The notes below the pieces were generated by a model, which was not told the origin of the DNA, made no database searches, and saw nothing but the letters and a program-made list of their open reading frames with translations. Source: Zelopaecilomyces penicillatus (lineage: Eukaryota; Ascomycota; Sordariomycetes; Hypocreales; Pseudodiploosporaceae). From it: a stretch of DNA of 64,000 bases. The stretch's first letter is position 1; every line of letters begins with the position of its first letter. The translations under genes and the position numbers were made by a program. Location: NCBI GenBank assembly GCA_005765155.1, contig VCCP01000003.1:5394001-5458000 (forward strand), written 5' to 3'. Shown one piece after another: positions 55,632 through 64,000 of this stretch.

Positions 55632-56977
55632 TCACTGGTCGTCCAAGGATCCTGCATCGACCCTCTGCACAATTAATGCTGTAGCTCCTCCGCCGCCATT
55701 GCATATTGCTGCCACGCCATACTGTCCCAACTTCAGTTGATGTAGCAGACTGACTAGGATTCTGCATCCCGAACTGCCGAGTGGATGCCCGAACGCAATG
55801 GCCCCACCGTTGACGTTAAGTTTTGCTGGATCCAACCCAAGCATCTAATCGAGCCGTCGGTCAGCCGTCTTGATCTTGCAGAATAATTGATTGTGTTACA
55901 GTCTTACTTCTTCATTCACTTGTACAACGAGCGCAAATGCCTCGTTAATCTCCCACAACGAGATCTGGTCAACCGTTAGCTGCGCTCTCGCCAGCGCTAT
56001 CTCGATCGCCTTGCAAGGTGCCACCGCAAAGTCAGCAGGCGTCGCCGATGCATCGGCAAAGGATATGATCTTTGCGAAAACCTTGGCTCCTTGACAATAC
56101 TTTCGCGCCACAGCACTGTTAACCAGCACAACTGCCGAGGCACCATCGCCCAGCGCGGATGTGTTTCCCGCAGTTGCAGTCCCGGTGGTGGAAAAGGCCG
56201 GAGGCAGCGTTGATAGGCGCTGAAACAGCTTCTCGTCTCTGATTTCATCGTGGAGTACTTGCCCCTGCGCTCCTTTCACTTGATGAGGCACTATGGTAAG
56301 CTCTTCACGAAACCCTCCTTTCATATGAGCTGCCGCCGCGCGTTGATATGACGATCGAGCGTACTCGTCCTGCTCCTCCCTTGGGATATGGTACCGCTCT
56401 GCGAGCTGGTCGGCACAGGTACCCATCAGGAGACTATCGTACGGGTTTCTCAAGCCGTCCTGCAAGCCATCAGTGGGCTGGACACCCTCTGCGACATTGG
56501 GACTCGGAGAGGTAGTAGTAGTAGCATTGTGCTCCCTTCGCTTGTACAGTGGCACGTTCGACATGCTCTCCATGCCACCAGTAACCTGAGCCGATGCATA
56601 TCCCAACAATATCTCCTGTGCCGCCAGCGATACAGCTTTGAGACCCGAGGCATACACTTTGTTGATTGTGGTCGCCTTAACGGTTGCAGGCAAGCCAGTG
56701 TGGACCGCGGCCTGTTTGGCGGGTGCTTGACCAGTCCTAGCCTGCAGAGTGTGGCCTATGTATATATGTGATGGCAGCTGAAATGGAACACCAGACCGTG
56801 AGACTGCAGTATGGATTGCAGCAGCCCCCAGCTCCGTGGCCGAAAATGGAGATAGGGCCCCGTTGACCTGGGTGAGACATTAGCTGCCCAAGTGTGTGAT
56901 GTCGTTGGGGAAAAGGAGATACTGCAGACCTGGGCCACTGGTGTGCGCGCGGCACCCGCAATGTAGACGAATGGCAT
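55632..56977 (-). CDS. Acetyl-CoA C-acetyltransferase (thiolase) with Tyr in place of the nucleophilic Cys
   Basis: Three exons (56930-56977, 55908-56867, 55632-55844) give 406 residues, the normal thiolase length. Motifs seen are VTGGMESMSNVPLYKRR, ALGDGASAVVLVNSA, WEINEAFAL, NGGAIAFGHPLGSSGCRI with the catalytic His, and CNGGGGATA with the second catalytic Cys. The nucleophile motif NKVCASG reads INKVYASGLKA, with Tyr88 (TAT at 56652-56654) for Cys. Thiolases condense or cleave acetoacetyl-CoA through that Cys, so the product should be inactive as a thiolase. TGT to TAT is one G-to-A change. The first intron has a weak donor (GTCTGC) but a good branch site. No peroxisomal signal is apparent at the C-terminus (LDDQ). 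It may be a recently inactivated cluster copy of the cytosolic enzyme. Confidence 0.85.
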
Positions 56978-57211
56978 TGTACTGTAGGCTACTGGAAGAA
57001 GGCAGCATGATTTCGAGTATTTTATTATGAGATAATATAGTCAAAAAGTTGGGTCAGCACGGGACTCACAGCGTGTACATGCCGCGAGCTAGCCATTTGC
57101 TTTGTGGATAGGTTATGCTGCATCAGTAGAAGAGCAATACCACCTTGTTTATTCTCAAAAGAAACGGATATGCACCTTCACCGCAAGTCCTGGGAAGCTG
57201 AAAAACTTGAA

Positions 57212-57227
57212 GGGGGGGGGGGGGGGG
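57212..57227. repeat. Poly-G run (16 nt)
   Basis: An uninterrupted run of 16 G, 8 nt beyond the stop codon of the APH-type kinase gene (C run in its transcript). Such runs are length-unstable and may also be a sequencing artefact. Confidence 0.8.
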
Positions 57228-57235
57228 AGAACACG

Positions 57236-58562
57236 TCAGTGAGCTAAACGAATACTGGGGAACAAATGCCCGAGAAAGCTCTTTTGAAGCCCTGCACGAT
57301 CTATATGCCAGCCAGTCACAATCATATCCCTTGCGGTGATAACTAGATCTTCCACTTGTTGTGAGGTGTAGGACCCTGGCAGGGTTATATCCCATAGAAG
57401 AAGATACAGGCCGGTATGGATGGCTGTTCTGAAAACCGCCTCTTTATGTAAGCGTGGATAGGCCTCCACAAAGCCGCTCATCATGGTTATGGCAGCATCG
57501 ATGCCTTTAAAGTGCTTCAACATATAGAGATCGCTAAGGACTTGGCTATAATCTCGGAGCTGGCAGTGGTATTGGGAGAACTCCCAGTCAATAACGGCGA
57601 GGCGTGGCTGCTGGTCGCGCGTAGCAGCATCGTTACTTATGAGAATGCTGTTGCTTGTTGTTAGCGACCCTCTCCCCTTCAAAATGCGTTGGGTAGGTAG
57701 CAAGGGACGGTTTACTTGTTGGTTGACATATCCCCATGAATGATTTCAAACTTCTCGCCATCCTTTTTCGCCAGATCCTCTGCAACGCGCTGCTTAACGT
57801 GTTCAAATACCTCTTTGCTGCCCTCCAAGAGGTGAGGATACTGCGCCATCTTGCAAAACAGGTTGTCGTAGTAGAAACTGAACGTGGCTTCCTGTACCTC
57901 GTTGTTGTCTCGTTCTTCCCCAGTCACTTCGGAGGGGCGCTTGTTCTCCCCCCAAGCATGCTGGCTCCCCAGCCAACTCCCTATAGAGGAGCCAAGTCGG
58001 GTTATAAAGTCGAGCGATTTGCTCTGGCGCTCATATTGTAACTTGAGAAGATCCCGTATTGAGATATGGCTCTCGAAATCTTCGAGAACCTGCGTATTGT
58101 GCTCCGCAATGAATTGGTAGACGCGTGGTACAACAATTTCAATCCCTGCATGGCTGCGGTTGGTGTTCTGGCTGTGAACGACACGGAGGATAGCAGTCTC
58201 AAAGAGCTAGCATCTCGCGAGCTAGGTTAGCCTCGCAAAGAAAGAAAGAAGACGAAAAACCAGATGAAAAGGCGGGCATGGAAAAATACACTGCGGTGGG
58301 TTGATAGACTGTATCCTTCCAGTCCTGGCATATGCTCCTCGGCATGCTTAATGATCGCGGAGGTTGCTCCGTCAGGCAAAGCGTTGGAGAGCTTCCCCCG
58401 GTAGACAAAGTTCAAAATGCCACCGTTCAGCCGAGTCAGCGATGAACAGGCATATTGCGTTGGAGACAGATCATCGAGGATTTGTATAGCCACAGGATCG
58501 TTTCCATGGCCGTACGGCTGCTTTGTAGATTCGTGGGTGCTCATTGTTGCGACGTCAGGCAT
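57236..58562 (-). CDS. APH/choline-kinase-fold phosphotransferase
   Basis: Three exons (58290-58562, 57716-58206, 57236-57647) encode 391 residues. The N-lobe reads LTRLNGGILNFVYRGKL and SAIIKHAEE with the ATP-binding Lys. The catalytic loop spans an intron, FEIIHGDMST|NNILIS, with catalytic Asp, and the metal-binding motif is AVIDWEFSQY. This is the order of the aminoglycoside phosphotransferase family; fungal members phosphorylate small molecules such as choline, methylthioribose-like sugars or unknown metabolites. The intron 1 donor GTATTT keeps phase; a GTGTAT two bases earlier does not. An alternative start MSTHES lies at 58544, and an acceptor six bases earlier for exon 3 adds Asn-Ser. 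It may modify the product of the neighbouring polyketide locus. Frame intact. Confidence 0.75.
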
Positions 58563-59050
58563 TGAAACTGGGTTGTTCCCTACTCACTCCTATCAATTTG
58601 TAAATCACAAACTTATATGCGATTGTAATTGATGAGTAGTTTCAGAACCAGAGCTAGCTTGGCGACAAATGTTCAAAGCTACCAACCGAAGCAAGGTTTA
58701 AACAATATTAAAGGCCATTTCTCAAAACCTGGGCAAGCATGTTGCAAAAACAGAACTGCATCGGTTGCTGTTGCGCAGACCAACCACGATATTGAGGGCT
58801 CAAACCCGAGCTGACCCTCACACTCTGCTTGTGGCGCATTCAAAGTTGCCTGCATAATTTGTAAGCTTTCAGGCCAGTAGCCAGCATTTGCCAGAGCTCC
58901 ATGTGTGACAAACGATGCAGTGTGGTTGCCTTTGCGTGTGCTGCTGCATGATATCTATCCATTCATATATCCTTTGAACAGAAACTCTACTTACCCTCCG
59001 AAGCCAGGCTGCGTTTTATTATCAGTTACACCTGGTCTTATTGAGGTGAC
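58563..59050. other. Divergent intergenic region between kinase and PKS
   Basis: 488 bp containing both promoters; CATATATCC near 58966 is a weak TATA candidate for the PKS. No ORF of note. Confidence 0.5.
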
Positions 59051-62000
59051 ATGGCCAGTGACAACAACAATGCGCCACCCATCGCCGTGGTTGGCATGGG
59101 CTGTCGCTTCCCTGGCGATGCCACTGACTCTCAAAAGTTCTGGCAGATACTGGTTGAGGGGAGAAATGCAAGAGGTCCTATTCCCAAGTCTCGGTACAAT
59201 ATAGACGCTTATTATCATCCTGACGGAACCAGGTCTGGAACTGTAGTTGCCCCCCCGTTCCTATCTATCTATACAAACTCTGATGCTAGGACGACTGACA
59301 CCGCGTGATTTGACAAGACCATTACTCGCGAGGCGCATTTTCTGTCCCAAGATGTCAACCGATTTGATGCCCCCTTCTTTTCAATTAGCCCTATAGAGGC
59401 CAAGGCCATGGATCCTCAGCAACACATCCTGCTGGAAGTGATATATGAAGCTCTTGAAAATGGTCTGTCTGTCCCTCATATACTCCATGTTGAATATAAT
59501 AATAAAGTAAGATTGACTCTATACCAGCGGGCTTGTTAGTGGAAAAGATGCAGGGCTCTAATACTTTATGCTTTATTGGAGCATTCACCATCGACTTTCG
59601 TGATAATCTCCTACAGGATATCCAGTCAATAACAGAATATACCGGCGCGGGCTGCTCTAATGCCTTGGCTTCGAACCGGATTTCATGGTTCTATAACCTG
59701 TGCGGCCCAAGCATGATCATTGATACAGTATGCTCCTCCAGTCTATCTGTATTCTACCTGGTATGTCAGAGCCTGTATTCTGAAGAGTGTTACATAGCAA
59801 TTGTAGGTGGTACCAGTCTAATGCTGGGTCCTAGTAGTGCTATTACAATAAGCGCAGGCCACCTCCTTTCCCCTGAAGATATTAGTTATGCCTTTGACCA
59901 CCGAGCCAATGGCTATTCGTGCGGCGAAGGAGTGGGTATTATGGTCTTGAGGCAGCTGCATAATACCCTCGATAAAGATAATATAATCCGCTTTATAGTA
60001 TACTCCACTGGCTACAACTAAGATAGCCGTACTTTAGGTATATCGTAGCCAAGCAGTGCCGCACAAGAAGCACTGATTCGTGCTACTTATTATAGAGAAA
60101 ATCTGGATCCAGCAACAACAGGCTATATGGAAGCTTATAGGACTGGGATCAAAGTAGGAGACCCTACTAAGATAGCAGCCATCATCAATATCTTTAGCCA
60201 AGACCGCTCTAATCCCCTATTTATAGGGTCTGTGAAATCGAGTGTTGGATATCTGGAGGGTGCAGCGGGCATAGCCAGTATTATTAAGTATATATATACC
60301 ATCGAGAAAGGCATTATCCCACCGAGCTTAAGATTCAAGAAGCTTAATCCAGCCATTACTCTGCCAGAGAATATCCAGGTCCTGACACAGCTTGAGACCT
60401 GGCTAATGTCTGGCGCTCAACACACCAGCATTACCTCATTTAGCTTCGGTGGCTTTAATACACATATCATCCTTGAAGATACCTTCTACTACCTTGAAAA
60501 GCACACACTCAATGGCAAGCATGCGGTAATCCAGCACCCCTCGCTTGATGCGCCCCTTACACACTCGATCTACGGTAATCAACGTATATCAACCAGCGTA
60601 TCGCAGATGGTATTTCCTCGGAGGATGATATTCCCTCTATCTTCCTATGATGAGAAAGGCATTGAAAGATTTGCAATGTGGCTTCTCCAGTATATCCAAA
60701 TAAAAAGAGCAACCGCCGCTATAAACAATGAGATAATTACGCCCTATATAGAAGCACTCGCAAGCACTCTGGCCGAGCGTAATAAACATCCGTGGAAATC
60801 GTTTGTCATCGCTTTAACGCTTGATAAGCTCGTACAATCCCTTTAAAAAAGTCAAAAGCCTGTGAGATCATCACAAACGACTCCCATCGTCTTCGTGTTT
60901 ACCGGCCAAGGCGCATAGTGGTGGGCCATGGGTTGGGAACTGTCTACCTATACCGTTTATAGGGACAGTATTCGTGCGAGCGGGCAACATATCAAAGAAT
61001 GTGGCTTTAAGTGGGATCTAGAGGAAGAACTGGGAAAGGCTGTGCCCGACTCGAAGCTTCAGGATCCGTGCATCGTACAGCCATTATGCACCGCCGTTCA
61101 GATTGCACTCATGAACTTACTCAGATCATTTAATATCAAGCCAGTCACAATCATGGGTCATTCTAGTGGCAAAATTGCCACCGTGTATACAGTAGGGGCA
61201 ATATCACATGCACAGGCAATCAAGATCATATGGTATTAAGGATTCTATGCATCGTTGCTTTCTTAGAGTGGTTATAAAGGCACTATAATAGCAGTCAACG
61301 CTGGCCACAGCAAGGTTGAAGGATATCTAGATAGGCTTAAACATAGAGAGGCAATGATAGTATGTATTAATAGTATCAGAAGCTGCATTATATCTAGGGA
61401 TAAGTGTGCTATCGATGAACTATAAAATATCTTAGCAGAAGAAAATTTGCTTGCTACTCAGCTTTGGGTTAATATAGTATATCACTTACCGTATATGGAA
61501 AAGATGAGCTATCAGTATTTGGATGCAATCCACTCCATCACTGAGGATGAGCCGAGATCAAGGCCCCAGATCCCAGTCTAGATGATCTTGTTGCTGACTG
61601 GCGAACTGATATCTTATAACGATCTTGATGCCTCTTATTGGGTTTGAAATTTGGTTTGCCCAGTCAACTTTTGGGGTGCAATGAAGTCTTTGTTGCGGTA
61701 TCTTTAATATAGTAATATGATTAGTAACAACAAGGGCTTAACTATAAGATTGGTTGAGATCGGCCTATACTTAGCCTTATGTACCCCAGTCATAGACTCG
61801 ATTATGGCTGCCTCTATATCAATAGAACGCGTTGGGTATTTATCACTATTACGCTGTAACCATTCTGCCGACCTTATACTTCTCCAAGTGATTGGATCTT
61901 TGTACCAATCGGGTAGTCTTCTGAGCTTTGCGGCAGTTAATCAAGTTTGCGAACCTATTCCGAAACTGATCGACTTGCCAGGATATGCATGGAACCATTC

Positions 62001-64000
62001 CCAGAGCTATAACATTGAATCACCTATTATCAATCGCTATTGTTTTCTAAAGCTTCCTCGCCACGATATGCTTGGTGTACCAGTCAACGGCTTTAGAGGC
62101 TCCTGTTGGCGCAATGTGATCCGAGTGAGAGAAAGCCCCTGGATTAAGGGGTATAAGGTATTATATATGAAATATTCTTCGGTATATCCCGTAGCCCACT
62201 GACATATATAATATAGATAAACTCGAGCATCGTTTACCCAGGAGCAGGGTATTTGGCTATGGGTAGGTTCATAAACAAAAAATTGTTCTCAGTTAGGGCG
62301 TATAACTAAGTGGAAGTTTCAAGCCATCGAGGCGGCGCGGAGCATTGATACCTCTGGGAAAGCAGTTCTGGCTTATGAGTTGAGTAATGTTTCATTCATG
62401 GCCATGCTCGAAATCCCGCAGACTGACTCTGCTATTGAGCTATTCCTCGAGGCACAACCTAGTTTCTCTGAGGCGGAGTCCTCCTCATCACGCATCGAGT
62501 TTCGCATTAGTTCCAGAGGTCAAGAGGATGATGATGATTCCAAAGAGCTTCATTACAGAGGCTTTATTGAGGTAGTCTATGCATCTCCGGGCTCAGAAGC
62601 CGTAGATGACGTCAAAATGCAAGCTTGCTACGACCTTGTGGCGACTGCAAATACCTGCATCACGCCAGCAAACTCGTTTTACCAGGCGCTGAGAACTGGT
62701 GGGGTCCAGCATGAAGAGAACTTCCAAAACCTTATAGATCTCTATACGGATCAACTACATGCGCGAGGCATTATACGCGTGCCAGACATGGCTGCCTTGA
62801 TGCCCTCTGGCTTCGAGTCCGACCACGTTATTCACCCTGTTACCCTTGACTCCGTTATCCAGCTAGGCTTGCTTGCGGTGATAGGTCCATCTGACTCCAT
62901 TTCCGAGACCATGGTACCCAAATCAGTACGTCGACTTCGGATTGCTGCATCCCCCTCTTTCAGAACGCCTGGATTGCTGCTTGCAGGTCATTCGAGCAGT
63001 CAGCAGGTCGGCCTTAACAGCTGGGAGGCATCCATATCCATCACCAGCCAGGATAGGCAAGAGTTATTTATAGATGGGCTTCAAATCCGCTCTATCCCCT
63101 CCGGAGAGAAGACAGCGGATCTTGATGTGCAAGACAATCGACAGCTTTGTTCAGAGCTTATTTGGATCCCAGACGTTGACTTCCTCCCTGCCTCGGCTTT
63201 ACGGGCATTAATCATGAAGTCTGACTTGGTGGATGCCGATGACGGGGAAGATTTGCTTGATAAGCTTGAACAGTACCAGGATTTATACCTACCTGGTGTC
63301 TTGGGAAGATGGACGGCACTGAAAGAACAGCCAAAAGTCACTGGTCACTTTCTTCTTTGGTTAGAGTGGCTGGTCCAGTGTGTGTCAAGGGTATCTGAAC
63401 CAATAGACATCTCTGATGCGGAGATGAAGCGAGCATCACTGAAAAATGAGTTACAGAAATCAGCGGCGGGTAGTGTCTGGCTTGAGGTCACCAGCCTTAT
63501 TGGTGAGAATTTTGTAAAGATAATGAAAAGGGAAGTTGAACCGCTCCAGCTGCTTCTCAAAGGTGATCTCCTCTTTACGTTGTAGTATGTCTTACATTCT
63601 TGTATATCCTTTGATAGATACAAAAACCGCGACCCTATGCTAACTATGACTGAGCCGAGATGGATTTGGCACTAGCGGAAACGACAATATCGCCAAATAC
63701 ATCAGCCTCATCTCGATCAGGTGCCCCAATATGGCAATTCTTGAAATCGGCGCCGGCACGGGAGCCACAACGAGCTACGTATTAGATAAGCTTGGACGGC
63801 AAGCATCCAGCTACACGTTCACAGATATATCTGCCGGCTTCCTGGGGGCTGCGGCTGATAAATTTGCCAGCCATGCATCCATCATCGACTTCAAAACCCT
63901 GGACATCGAACGAGACCCCGTGTACCAAGGGTTCCAGCCCGAGAGTTTCGACCTCATCATTGCTGCTAATGTGAGACGCTAATTCATCCTTGAAAAGAGC
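59051..64000 (+). pseudogene. Highly reducing polyketide synthase, heavily mutated, continues past right edge
   Basis: From ATG 59051 (PPIAVVGMGCRFPG) the order is KS, AT, DH and C-methyltransferase. After early introns (about 59243-59320, 59462-59528) one frame runs from 59533 to 62157 and, after two introns (about 62158-62216 and 62261-62330), on to 63585 without a frameshift, but with at least ten in-frame stops. KS: active Cys kept (DTVCSSS, 59731), but EAHGTGT reads EAYRTGI and VGHLEGA reads VGYLEGA. AT: FTGQGA is followed by TAG for Gln (60916-60918); GHSSGK keeps its Ser (61162). DH: the first His reads Tyr (KGYKV, 62152), the HPVTLDSVIQ Asp is kept. Methyltransferase: ILEIGAGTGATTSYVLDKLG near 63735. 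The first 3 kb is AT-shifted, the part after 62.3 kb much less. This is substitution-only decay as caused by RIP. The exon at the right edge ends at a donor (GTGAGA, 63970), so the gene goes on. Confidence 0.85.

Noticed and set aside
1..64000. CRISPR arrays, operons or prokaryotic elements
   Set aside because: The window is eukaryotic with spliced genes; the only regular repeats are the 35-bp units of the TIR element, which have no unique spacers.

Overview
The window is nuclear DNA of a filamentous ascomycete, most likely a Pezizomycotina/Hypocreales-type fungus. The evidence is genes split by short introns (about 50-170 nt) with GTRNGY donors and CTAAC-like branch sites, a fungal tRNA-Val, TTAGGG-type telomere-like repeats inside the chromosome, a CYP65-like P450, a siderophore transporter and a highly reducing polyketide synthase. 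I cannot name the species.

Layout. 0-17.7 kb: a partial unknown gene, a cytochrome P450, a long gene-poor stretch with a GC-rich CCGGGGAA array and a 1.04-kb terminal-inverted-repeat element with a telomere-like core, then four core-type genes (intradiol dioxygenase and TRM44 tail-to-tail, EOS1, eIF1). 17.7-24.1 kb: a 60-residue Cys-rich protein, tRNA-Val(AAC) and a farnesyl-diphosphate-synthase-like gene broken by one stop. 24.4-34.9 kb: two paralogous F-box genes in the same orientation, enclosing a divergent pair made of an orphan membrane-anchored/secreted protein and a large secreted SGNH hydrolase with FN3-like repeats. 35-46.5 kb is gene-poor: a secreted 10-cysteine protein, a decayed unknown gene with a good promoter, and a siderophore-iron transporter broken by one stop. 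46.5-52.5 kb: a dual-specificity phosphatase broken by one stop, a DUF1993 protein and a 982-residue orphan. 52.5-54.2 kb is an AT-rich block. 54.2-64 kb resembles a polyketide cluster: UDP-glycosyltransferase, thiolase, APH-type kinase, and a PKS (KS-AT-DH-methyltransferase visible) running off the right edge.

The most striking theme is decay by point substitution. The PKS keeps a single reading frame over about 4 kb while carrying many stops and His-to-Tyr changes at catalytic positions. Four other genes are intact apart from one in-frame stop each (FPPS-like, SGNH, siderophore transporter, phosphatase), and the thiolase is intact except that its nucleophilic Cys reads Tyr. Most of these changes can be explained as C:G to T:A transitions, several of them CpA to TpA, the signature of repeat-induced point mutation (RIP). 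Housekeeping neighbours (eIF1, TRM44, EOS1) are undamaged. Exon models below were assembled by hand from splice signals and reading-frame phase, without transcripts or database searches.
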